From Spirochaetota bacterium (GTDB lineage Bacteria; Spirochaetota; Spirochaetia; Treponematales; Breznakiellaceae): a DNA stretch of 7,782 nucleotides. Position numbers and translations under genes: made by a program. This document shows positions 1-5,797 of the stretch, in pieces. The stretch spans positions 1-7,782 of the forward strand of contig JAEWSV010000277.1 of assembly GCA_023398155.1 (NCBI GenBank), in the 5' to 3' direction. Position 1 is the stretch's first letter. Each line of letters starts with the position of its first letter. Under the pieces are notes generated by a model that ran no database searches, was not told the DNA's origin, and saw only the letters and a program-made list of their open reading frames with translations.

Positions 1-114
1 GAACTCGTCGCTTCGGGCGTCGGCCCCGAACTCATCCGCCTTTCCGTCGGCATCGAGACCGTGGAGGATTTGCTATGGGACTTGGATCAGGCGTTTCGTG
101 CGCTGTCCGCCTGA
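1..114 (+). CDS. C-terminal end of a Cys/Met-metabolism PLP-dependent enzyme (probably O-acetylhomoserine sulfhydrylase), 5' truncated by the window
   Basis: Frame 1 is open from the window edge to TGA at 112-114, giving the last 37 residues. The stretch GPELIRLSVGIETVEDLLWD followed by LDQAF is the typical C-terminal signature of the Cys/Met metabolism PLP family, the enzymes that make or break gamma-substituted amino acids (cystathionine gamma-synthase, O-acetylhomoserine and O-succinylhomoserine sulfhydrylases). The catalytic lysine and the PLP-binding region lie upstream and are not visible. The wording of the tail fits O-acetylhomoserine sulfhydrylase best, a cytoplasmic enzyme that makes homocysteine from O-acetylhomoserine and sulfide. 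That sub-assignment is an inference from the tail alone. The next gene starts inside this one (40-nt overlap), so the two are probably co-transcribed. Confidence 0.8.
   Translation, partial: ELVASGVGPELIRLSVGIETVEDLLWDLDQAFRALSA
63..68 (+). promoter_or_regulatory. Shine-Dalgarno site that supports the start of the CoA-binding gene
   Basis: GGAGGA lies six bases before ATG 75 and sits inside the coding end of the upstream PLP-enzyme gene. It is close to the ideal anti-16S sequence at good spacing. This favours ATG 75 over a later start, even though it creates a 40-nt overlap and adds about a dozen residues before the conserved part of the family. Confidence 0.65.
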
Positions 115-614
115 ACAGCGTACTCACCGCAGAGCAGAAGGAAAAGTTCCAGAACCGGGACGAGATCGTGAAGGCGCTCAACGAATTCCGCGTCATCGCG
201 ATGGTGGGCCTCTCCGCCGACGCCCAAAAGTCCAGCTATTTCGTGGCGAGCTACCTCAAGTCGGCGGGCTACACCGTGGTGCCCGTGAATCCCAAGGCCG
301 ACTCAATCTTGGGCCAGAAGGTCTACCGCAGCCTCTCCGACATACCCTTCCCCGTTGACCTGGTGGACGTCTTCCGGCCCGCTTCCGAATGCGAAGCCCT
401 GGCCGCCGAAGCCATCGCCGTCGGGGCCAAGGGCTTCTGGCAACAGCTCCGCATCAACAACATCAAAGCGGCGGAGCTCGCCAAGAAAGCGGGCCTCGTG
501 GCGGTGGTGGACCTCTGCGTCAAGATGGAACACGGTCGTTATTCCGGCGGCCTCCACGAGGCGGGCATGAACACCGAGCTCCTGAGCGCGCGGCGCATCC
601 ACCGGTTCCTGTGA
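75..614 (+). CDS. CoA-binding domain protein (YccU-like, Rossmann fold)
   Basis: The product has 179 residues and one CoA_binding domain, the fold found alone in YccU-type proteins and in the N-terminal part of CoA ligases. Visible family landmarks are VIAMVGLS (40-47) with the following QKSS, YTVVPVNPK (66-74), VDLVDVFRP (94-102), GAKGFWQQL (117-125) and DLCVKMEHGR (146-155). There is no signal peptide or membrane segment, so it should be cytoplasmic. Members are thought to bind CoA or acyl-CoA, but their cellular role is not settled. It is somewhat longer than the usual 135-150 residues, partly because ATG 75 lies upstream of the conserved start near NSVLTAEQKEKF. ATG 75 is preferred because of GGAGGA at 63-68. 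An in-frame CTG at 111 would give a more family-like N-terminus but has no ribosome site. The gene overlaps the end of the PLP enzyme and is probably translated from the same message. Confidence 0.85.
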   Translation: MGLGSGVSCAVRLNSVLTAEQKEKFQNRDEIVKALNEFRVIAMVGLSADAQKSSYFVASYLKSAGYTVVPVNPKADSILGQKVYRSLSDIPFPVDLVDVFRPASECEALAAEAIAVGAKGFWQQLRINNIKAAELAKKAGLVAVVDLCVKMEHGRYSGGLHEAGMNTELLSARRIHRFL

Positions 615-620
615 CCCTTT

Positions 621-1214
621 TCAGGACGGGCGGCGCCGCGGCGGCCAGACGAAGCCGGCCAAGGCGACGGAGTCCACGGGCTCCTCGCCGCGGTACTCCT
701 TCACCGGCGCGTAGCGGCCGTCCTCCAGGCGCCAGGCCAGGACGCTGCCGTCGGCCGGCTTGACGATCCAGTATTCCCGCACGCCGTGGGACTCGTACAA
801 GTCCTTCTTCTCGTTGAGGTCCTTGTAGGCGGTGGTGTCCGAGAGTATCTCCACGACGAAATCGGGCGCGCCGCGGATGCCTTCATCGGCCACTTTTGCG
901 GGATCGCACACCACGAGGATATCCGGCTGCACCACGGTGTTCTCCTCTTCCCCTGATTCGCCGGGGTGCGGCAAGAACACGTCTATGGGCGCATAAAAAG
1001 GTTCACAACTCTTGCCTTCAAGGAAGGCATCAATCCTTGAGAACAGCATACGCGACATGCGTTGGTGGGCGCTGCGCGGCGCCGGACTCATGCTGTACGC
1101 GATGCCGTCGATGAGCTCCCAGCGTTCCTCGTCCGGCCAGGTCCGATAGTCGGCCACCGTGTAGCGGACGTCCGGCTTTACCGCCGAAGTTCCGACGACC
1201 TTGGGGTTCGGCAT
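621..1214 (-). CDS. Uma2-family protein (DUF820, PD-(D/E)XK nuclease-like)
   Basis: The 197-residue product carries the Uma2/DUF820 pattern. WELIDGIAYSMSPAPRSAHQ (32-51) is the N-terminal block. VVQPDILVV (94-102) supplies the conserved Asp98, APDFVVEILS (116-125) supplies Glu122, and the following NEKKDLYESHGVREYWIV (134-151) supplies Lys136/137, Tyr140 and Glu147. This order matches a PD-(D/E)XK-type nuclease core, and the family is annotated as a putative restriction-endonuclease-like fold. Natural substrates are largely unknown, so a nuclease function is inference. ATG 1214 is preceded by GGAGGAG, and a sigma70-like promoter lies just upstream. It is a single-gene unit, convergent with the CoA-binding gene (6-bp gap), with no partner methylase, antitoxin or transposase next to it. 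The stretch around 985-1050 is more AT-rich than the rest of the window, with codons such as AGT, TGT, CCT and TTT. Uma2 genes are often scattered and multicopy, which would fit acquisition by transfer. Confidence 0.85.
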   Translation of the reverse strand: MPNPKVVGTSAVKPDVRYTVADYRTWPDEERWELIDGIAYSMSPAPRSAHQRMSRMLFSRIDAFLEGKSCEPFYAPIDVFLPHPGESGEEENTVVQPDILVVCDPAKVADEGIRGAPDFVVEILSDTTAYKDLNEKKDLYESHGVREYWIVKPADGSVLAWRLEDGRYAPVKEYRGEEPVDSVALAGFVWPPRRRPS

Positions 1215-1246
1215 GGCTCCTCCTCGCGAATCTCCTCTACGCGATA

Positions 1247-1276
1247 AATATAGCCGCCATATGCCCGAGTGGACAA
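1247..1276 (-). promoter_or_regulatory. Candidate sigma70-type promoter of the Uma2 gene
   Basis: On the minus strand, TTGTCC (1271-1276, 4/6 to TTGACA) is followed after 18 bases by TATATT (1247-1252, 5/6 to TATAAT). The predicted transcription start near 1240 gives a leader of about 26 bases that contains the GGAGGAG ribosome site. The patch 1244-1252 is AT-rich in an otherwise GC-rich surrounding. Confidence 0.5.
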
Positions 1277-1332
1277 CCGGTCCGCGCGCGGCGGCCCCAC
1301 CGGTTTCGGTGCCCGACCGCGCCGCCTGCGCT

Positions 1333-1354
1333 GCGGAGGCCGCCGCGCCTCCGC
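1333..1354 (-). terminator. GC hairpin directly after the glycosidase stop codon
   Basis: GCGGAGGC (1333-1340) and GCCTCCGC (1347-1354) form a perfect 8-bp inverted repeat around a 6-base loop, immediately next to the stop codon of the minus-strand GH5 gene (stop at 1355-1357). No T-run follows on the minus strand. It may therefore be a U-tract-less terminator or an mRNA 3'-end stabiliser rather than a classical intrinsic terminator. Confidence 0.4.
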
Positions 1355-3013
1355 CTACTTCACGATCCGGATATCATCGAACTCGATCAGGGTACCCTTG
1401 AAGCCCTGGTGCTCGGCCGCGAACTGGAGGCCGACCACGTCCGCCCAGGAGAATTTGCCTTCCGCGGGGTACCACTTTTGTTCCGCGGTCTTCCAGGCTC
1501 CCGCGTCCGTCATCGCCGAGAGGGGAATACGGACCGCGTGCCAGGCCCCGTCCGCGGGAACCGGGCCCGAATCCAGCGTCCATACCATCCGCCAGGGCAG
1601 GTCCGCACTCTCGGCTTCGCCGTTCATGAAACGGACATCTATCTTGATCGGCGCCCCGGCCGCGCGGGCCATGAACTGGAGCCCATAGCCTTCCTTCACG
1701 AGCTGGGAGAGGTCCACCGGCGTAGGGAACTGGAACACGAAGGAGTCGTAGCGTGCCCCGTCTTTCCACGCGATGGAATAGCGTCCGGAGGCGGGTGCCG
1801 ACGCCGCGTAGAAATCGACCGATCCCGATTTTTGCCAACCTTCGACGAGGATGCCCGGCGCGGGATAGTCCTCATAGACCGTCAGGGGCCCGGTCTCCGG
1901 CCGCTTGCTCCACGGCTCCTGGCTCGGAGCGGTGAAGCCCAGGGCCTCCACGAGAGGAACGTCCAGATCGTTGCGGAACCGCCCGCCCGCGAGGGGCCGG
2001 AACAGGCCGAAGCCGCCGTGGTAATCCCAGGTCGTCCAGGCGACGCCCGCGCTTTCAAGGTAGGAGCGTACTTCGCGATACCAGCGGACGCGGTCGGCGT
2101 CCGCGCTGTTCGGCTTGTACACGCCGAGCTCGCCGCAAAAGATCCTGACTCCACGTTCCCGGGCGAACGCGGTGGCCAAGTCCAGCGTCTTCTTGACCTG
2201 TTCCGGGGAACCTTCCTTGCCGTAGGCCGAAAGCCGCTCCTCCCACCACGTGCCCTTGAGGCTCTTCGGCACCTGCGGGATCGGACCCGCCTCCGGCGGA
2301 TACGGCACGCCTGAGAGTTCAGCGAGCGACGGCCCGGTCCAGGCCGCGCCCTGGTGCGTGAACAGCATCGGATCGTAGAAGTGGAAGGTATAGATGAGGT
2401 TGGCTTCCGCGTATTTCGGGAGCCGCGCGAGGTCGTGGATGTTGTTGTAGTTGGCGGCCCCCACGACGATCGCATGTACGGCATCGATCTTCCGTATCGC
2501 CTCCACCACCTTGCCCTGGATCTTTCCCCACTTCGCCGGGTCGATGCCGTGCGGCTCGTTGAGGACCTCGTAGAGCACGAGGTCCGAACGGCCCCTAAAA
2601 TGTGCGGCCATCTGCGGCCAGACCTTGAGGAGAATGCTCTCGATGTCCTTCGGAGTCGGCTCGATGGGATCGAAAGTATGGTTGTCCAGGATGATGCGGA
2701 GCCCCGTCTCCTCCGCCAGGTCCACCGCCCGGTCCAGGAATTCCAGGAAGAGCGGGTCGAGAGTATAATCCGGCTTACCGCTCGTCATCGCGTGCAGGTT
2801 GATCGGCAGGCGTATCACGTCGGCGCCGAGGCTCTTGATGTCGCGGAAGTCCTCGATCGCGTACCGGGTGAACTGGATCGACCTGGGGGACCGCGCCTGG
2901 AACCATTCGGTGAGGTTCACGCCGCGGGTGAAAAGAAGACCGTCGGCGGAGACCGGGAGACTCATCAGGGAATTAATGAAAAGCGCAGCGGACAGTATGC
3001 GGGCTCTATTCAT
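1355..3013 (-). CDS. Secreted GH5 glycoside hydrolase (endoglucanase type) with C-terminal beta-sandwich domain
   Basis: The product has 552 residues. Residues 1-23 form a signal peptide: a basic start, a hydrophobic core, and probable cleavage after VSA. Residues about 24-362 are a GH5-type (beta/alpha)8 barrel. GVNLTEWF (31-38) opens it, Arg68 lies in VIRLP, and DNH is at 110-112. YEVLNEP (148-154) carries the acid/base Glu153, HFYDP (211-215) the conserved His and Tyr, CGELG (293-297) the nucleophile Glu295, and TTWDY (327-331) the substrate-stacking Trp. Both catalytic glutamates are present, so the enzyme should be active, most likely on a beta-1,4-linked glucan or related polysaccharide; the exact substrate cannot be read. 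Residues about 380-552 look like a jelly-roll carbohydrate-binding type domain (alternating strands, W/Y rich, ending FDDIRIVK). ATG 3013 has AGAGG five bases before it. The gene stands alone, with no other polysaccharide-degradation gene visible beside it. Confidence 0.9.
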   Translation of the reverse strand: MNRARILSAALFINSLMSLPVSADGLLFTRGVNLTEWFQARSPRSIQFTRYAIEDFRDIKSLGADVIRLPINLHAMTSGKPDYTLDPLFLEFLDRAVDLAEETGLRIILDNHTFDPIEPTPKDIESILLKVWPQMAAHFRGRSDLVLYEVLNEPHGIDPAKWGKIQGKVVEAIRKIDAVHAIVVGAANYNNIHDLARLPKYAEANLIYTFHFYDPMLFTHQGAAWTGPSLAELSGVPYPPEAGPIPQVPKSLKGTWWEERLSAYGKEGSPEQVKKTLDLATAFARERGVRIFCGELGVYKPNSADADRVRWYREVRSYLESAGVAWTTWDYHGGFGLFRPLAGGRFRNDLDVPLVEALGFTAPSQEPWSKRPETGPLTVYEDYPAPGILVEGWQKSGSVDFYAASAPASGRYSIAWKDGARYDSFVFQFPTPVDLSQLVKEGYGLQFMARAAGAPIKIDVRFMNGEAESADLPWRMVWTLDSGPVPADGAWHAVRIPLSAMTDAGAWKTAEQKWYPAEGKFSWADVVGLQFAAEHQGFKGTLIEFDDIRIVK

Positions 3014-3071
3014 GCCGACCTCTATGAAAGATTATGGACAGTATAGGCCGATTTGACGGGAGCGGGGAACG

Positions 3072-3088
3072 CCGATAGGCTTTATCGG
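3072..3088. repeat. Short perfect inverted repeat upstream of the glycosidase gene
   Basis: CCGATA (3072-3077) and TATCGG (3083-3088) flank the 5-base spacer GGCTT. It lies about 60 bases upstream of the minus-strand glycosidase start, at the front of the coding-like remnant. The arrangement fits a small operator or a weak hairpin; nothing else in the window repeats it, so the role is open. Confidence 0.3.
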
Positions 3089-3357
3089 AAGGTACCGAGG
3101 TTCGCGCCGCGGAAATCGCGGCCGATCGCCTGCGCGATGAGTATACGTATGAGAACAGCTTCCCGGTTCCCCTGGAAGAGGACGTATTCCAGGTCGTCGG
3201 CTATCTCCTGGATCTCGTAAAAGAGCAGGCCGGGCCGGGGCTCATCCAGTCCATAATTGCGATAGACCGGGTGGACGCCATCGCCCGATTCTTCGACATG
3301 CTCATCTCCAAGGGTTTGCAGCCGAAGGCCGTCATCGGCGACCGGTATAGGGCATAA
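3079..3357 (+). pseudogene. Coding-like reading frame without a usable start codon (gene remnant?)
   Basis: The 402-base gap 3014-3415 contains no intact gene. The plus frame from 3079 to TAA at 3355-3357 is open for 92 codons with roughly 78% G/C at third positions, about like the neighbouring kinase gene. It reads as a plausible soluble helical protein (for example AAEIAADRLRDEYTYENS, then VFQVVGYLLDLVKEQAG and AIDRVDAIARFFDML). I do not recognise the family. No ATG, GTG or TTG occurs in frame before GTG 3271. An in-frame ATG at 3034 is cut off by TAG at 3076-3078. GGAAGG (3087-3092) is followed eight bases later by the in-frame codon GTT (3100), which could be a lost GTG start. A weak promoter-like pair, TTGACG (3053-3058) and TAGGCT (3076-3081) at 17 bases, points the same way. 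The minus strand is also open in the exactly opposed register but has lower third-position GC. A decayed gene is my preferred reading, at low to moderate confidence. Confidence 0.4.
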
Positions 3358-3377
3358 GCCCTGGGAGACGGGAACCT

Positions 3378-3406
3378 TTGACAGCCCGCCGAATCGCTGG
3401 TTTAAT
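3378..3406 (+). promoter_or_regulatory. Near-consensus sigma70-type promoter of the MFS gene
   Basis: TTGACA (3378-3383, 6/6) is followed after exactly 17 bases by TTTAAT (3401-3406, 5/6). Transcription would start around 3412-3414, only two to four bases before the ATG of the MFS gene at 3416. No Shine-Dalgarno is present between the -10 element and that ATG. Confidence 0.65.
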
Positions 3407-3415
3407 TGATAGCAT

Positions 3416-4690
3416 ATGAAACAATCGGATACTTCATTGTGGCGGACCTTGACGGGGCTCAAGGGCAACGCTCGAGCTTGCGTGTATACGGAGCCCATGT
3501 GGGGCCTTTCGATGATGCTCTGCCTCCCCTACGCATCGGTCTACATGCTCGCGCTCGGCTTACGGGACGCGGAAATCGGCCTCCTCACCACCGTGGGCAT
3601 GCTTTCGCAGGTGGTATTCGGCCTCCTCGGCGGCGTGATCACCGATAAGCTCGGCCGGAGACGGACCACGGCGATCTTCGACTTCCTCGCGTGGTGCGTT
3701 CCCTGCCTCATCTGGATGTTCGCGCGGAATTTCTGGTTCTTCCTGGGCGCCCAGCTCGTCAACGGCGTCTGGAAGGTAACGCAGAATTCCTGGGATTGCC
3801 TCCTCGTCGAAGACGTCGAAAAGGAGAACATCACCAAGGTCTACTCCCTCGTGATCGTGGCGGGCCAGCTCTCCGCCCTGTTCGCGCCGATAGCGAGCTT
3901 CCTCGTCGCGCGTTATTCGCTCGTCCCGGCCGTGCGTATCCTGTACCTGAACGCCTTCGTGGTGATGACGACCAAGCTCATCATCCTCTACGCGGCTTCC
4001 CATGAGACGGCGACCGGCGTGGTGAGGATGAGGGAAACGAAGGGCAAAAGCATCTTCTCGCTCATGGCCGGCTACGGCGGGGTGCTCAAGATCATCGCCG
4101 GATCGCGGGGGAGCATCTTTTCCCTCGTCATCGCCGCCCTCGTCGGCGCCGTCGGCATGGTTAATACCACCTTCTGGCAGGTGCTCGCGAGCAAGAAGCT
4201 CTTGGTGCCGGACGCGGCTTTGCCCTTCTTCCCCATGCTCCGTTCGGTCCTCGCCATGTTCTTCCTCTTCACGGTCATCCCCAAGGTCACCGCCTCCGCG
4301 AGCCTCAAGAAGCCGCTCCTCCTGGGCTTCGCGTCCTACTTCGTCGGGCAGTGCGTCCTGGCGTCCATCCCGGCGCCCCAGGGCGCCTTGGCTCCGGCAG
4401 GTTACGCCGTCCTCTGCCTTTCCCTGGTCTTCGACGGCTTCGGAGCGGGTATCCTCGCGATGCTCGCGGAGTCCCTCGTCGCCCTCCACGTGGATAAGAA
4501 CGAACGCGCGCGGGTCATGGCGATCCAACACATGATCATCATGATGGCGACCGCCCCCTTCGGGTGGATCAGCGGCCTCCTCTCGAGCGTTTCCCGCACC
4601 CTGCCCTTCGCGCTCACGGCGGTACTGCTCATCCTCGGCATCCTCAGCACACTACGGTACTACGACACGACCGGGACCGAAGCGGCTTAA
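3416..4690 (+). CDS. Major facilitator superfamily (MFS) transporter, 12 membrane segments
   Basis: The product has 424 residues with about twelve hydrophobic segments (roughly 28-49, 54-74, 86-101, 104-122, 143-165, 168-192, 235-257, 268-290, 298-318, 325-352, 367-390 and 394-412). The MFS motif A between segments 2 and 3 is clear: GVITDKLGRRRTT (73-85), with the conserved Asp and Arg/Lys cluster. It should be a cytoplasmic-membrane secondary transporter; substrate and direction cannot be read. The stretch GNARACVYTEP (17-27) before segment 1 and VWKVTQNSWDCLLVED (118-133) after segment 4 resemble, from memory, a distinct uncharacterised MFS clade. The conservation of the first stretch argues for ATG 3416 rather than ATG 3497, although 3497 has GGAG four bases upstream. 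A strong promoter sits so close to ATG 3416 that the message would be nearly leaderless. It is divergent from the GH5 gene and convergent with the kinase operon. Confidence 0.9.
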   Translation: MKQSDTSLWRTLTGLKGNARACVYTEPMWGLSMMLCLPYASVYMLALGLRDAEIGLLTTVGMLSQVVFGLLGGVITDKLGRRRTTAIFDFLAWCVPCLIWMFARNFWFFLGAQLVNGVWKVTQNSWDCLLVEDVEKENITKVYSLVIVAGQLSALFAPIASFLVARYSLVPAVRILYLNAFVVMTTKLIILYAASHETATGVVRMRETKGKSIFSLMAGYGGVLKIIAGSRGSIFSLVIAALVGAVGMVNTTFWQVLASKKLLVPDAALPFFPMLRSVLAMFFLFTVIPKVTASASLKKPLLLGFASYFVGQCVLASIPAPQGALAPAGYAVLCLSLVFDGFGAGILAMLAESLVALHVDKNERARVMAIQHMIIMMATAPFGWISGLLSSVSRTLPFALTAVLLILGILSTLRYYDTTGTEAA

Positions 4691-4700
4691 GGTCGGAGCG

Positions 4701-4752
4701 AAGGCCGCGCCGCATCCGTTCGGCGTTCCGGCGCGGCCGTAAGGCCGCGCGG
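4701..4752. terminator. Convergent intergenic region with two mutually exclusive GC hairpins
   Basis: GGCCGCGCC (4703-4711) can pair with GGCGCGGCC (4730-4738) to form a 9-bp stem with an 18-base loop. The second arm, GCGCGGCC (4731-4738), can instead pair with GGCCGCGC (4743-4750) around GTAA, an 8-bp stem with a GNRA-type tetraloop. AAGGCCGCGC is therefore present as a direct repeat at 4701-4710 and 4741-4750. The element lies between the stops of the MFS gene (4690) and the kinase gene (4765), so it most likely ends or protects both transcripts. Neither strand shows a T-run after the stems. Confidence 0.5.
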
Positions 4753-4764
4753 TAAACGGGGCGC

Positions 4765-5796
4765 CTAGACCCTCGGCAAATGGATATCCGAGCGGAATGC
4801 CGCGCGCCAGTGGAGCCCGGGATCCGCCTCCAGGGAGATCGATCCGCCGAGTTGGCCCTCGATTATGACCGCCACGTTCTCCATGCCCGTGCTTCCGTCC
4901 TTACGGAAATCGAAGCTTTCGGGAAGGCCGATCCCGTCGTCCCGGACCGACAAAGCCAAGATCCCTTCATCGGTGGGTTCGAGCTCGACTCGGACCGATC
5001 CTTTCCGGTCTCCCGGAAAGGCGAATTTGAACGCGTTGGAGAGCAGCTCGATGATCACGATGCCGAGCGGAACCGCGAGGTCGATGAGGAGGATGAGCCC
5101 GCCGGGTACGGATACTTCGCAGCGTATCCGTCCGGAACCGTCGGAGTAATCCCGTTCGACAGCCGCGACGAGGCTCCGAAGGTATTCGGCCGCGTCGATG
5201 CGGGAAAGATCATTCCTCCGATACAAGAGCTCATGGGCCTGGGACATGGCGAAAATCCGGTTCTTCATATCCAGGAGGATTACCTTCGCCGACGGATCGT
5301 CGACTCCTCCGGCCTTGATGTCCAAGAGCGAGACGATGAGTTGCATTCCGTTCCGCGTACGGTGGAACAATTCCTGCAGCAGGACGTCCTTCGTCCGCAA
5401 GGCTTCCTGGAGTTGGGCCGTACGCTCAAGGACGCGGCTCTCTAAAAGACGGCGGGATTCCTCGTTTTCCCAGCGTTGGCGACGTTCTTCAAGGATGATG
5501 GAGACCATGAAGACGAAGTTCTTCAGATAGGGATCGAATTCGCGGAATCCGTCGGGATCCTCGGTCTCGATGCTCAGCGTCCCGTAGTCCGACGGGCCCA
5601 CCTGCAGCCGGTATTCGAAGCGGGCGCTCTGCGGTCGGCGCTCGTCGCCGCCCGGCTCGGCGAAAGAAACCGAGCGTACGCCCGGCAAGAACGAGAGCCC
5701 GCGGGACACGAAATTCTGTATGGAGACGGTGTCGGGGAGACCGACCACCATATTCTGCATCAGGAGCAAGTTGCCGAGGGCTTCAGCTTGCGGCAT
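4765..5796 (-). CDS. Soluble histidine kinase, HisKA_2/HATPase_c type with GAF-like N-terminus
   Basis: The product has 343 residues and no membrane segment, so it should be cytoplasmic. Residues about 1-100 look like a small GAF-type sensor (SIQNFVSRGLSFLPGVRSVSF at 25-45). A charged coiled coil (about 103-140) leads into the dimerisation and phosphoacceptor helix LLQELFHRTRNGMQLIVSLL (139-158), with His145 as the phosphorylated residue. This is the HisKA_2 form, normally written EIHHRVKNNLQ; here Phe144 replaces the first His and Gly150 the second Asn. The ATPase domain is complete: N-box ELLSNAFKFAF (250-260) with Asn254, G1 box DDGIGLP (286-292), and a glycine-rich GSTGMENV (301-308). The gene starts one base after the stop of the MEDS gene (TGATATG), with GGAG just upstream, so the two are translationally coupled. 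No response regulator lies in the window. HisKA_2 kinases often act through a stand-alone regulator encoded elsewhere. Confidence 0.9.
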   Translation of the reverse strand: MPQAEALGNLLLMQNMVVGLPDTVSIQNFVSRGLSFLPGVRSVSFAEPGGDERRPQSARFEYRLQVGPSDYGTLSIETEDPDGFREFDPYLKNFVFMVSIILEERRQRWENEESRRLLESRVLERTAQLQEALRTKDVLLQELFHRTRNGMQLIVSLLDIKAGGVDDPSAKVILLDMKNRIFAMSQAHELLYRRNDLSRIDAAEYLRSLVAAVERDYSDGSGRIRCEVSVPGGLILLIDLAVPLGIVIIELLSNAFKFAFPGDRKGSVRVELEPTDEGILALSVRDDGIGLPESFDFRKDGSTGMENVAVIIEGQLGGSISLEADPGLHWRAAFRSDIHLPRV

Positions 5797-5797
5797 A

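Noticed and set aside
1013..1029. Perfect 7-bp hairpin TGCCTTC-AAG-GAAGGCA inside the Uma2 gene, with a T-run further along the minus strand
   Set aside because: It is inside a well-supported coding region and the T-run lies about a dozen bases away from the stem, too far for an intrinsic terminator.
1409..2314. Plus-strand open frame (301 codons) inside the glycosidase gene
   Set aside because: Arg/Pro-rich low-complexity translation opposite a clear GH5 catalytic domain; a shadow.
3076..3078. TAG within the frame 3034-3357 as a recoded (pyrrolysine-type) codon
   Set aside because: The 14 codons before it do not look like coding sequence and no recoding machinery or known Pyl protein family is visible; a plain stop upstream of a decayed gene is simpler.
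3082..3498. Minus-strand open frame of 138 codons opposite the remnant and the start of the MFS gene
   Set aside because: Its only ATG lies inside the MFS gene, it has lower third-position GC (about 68%) than the opposed plus frame, and it is open because the two frames share codon boundaries. Kept only as an alternative reading of the remnant.
3560..4531. Long minus-strand open frame (323 codons) inside the MFS gene
   Set aside because: It is a GC-rich antisense shadow with extreme Glu/Asp/Arg/His content and no recognisable domain; the plus strand encodes a clear MFS protein.
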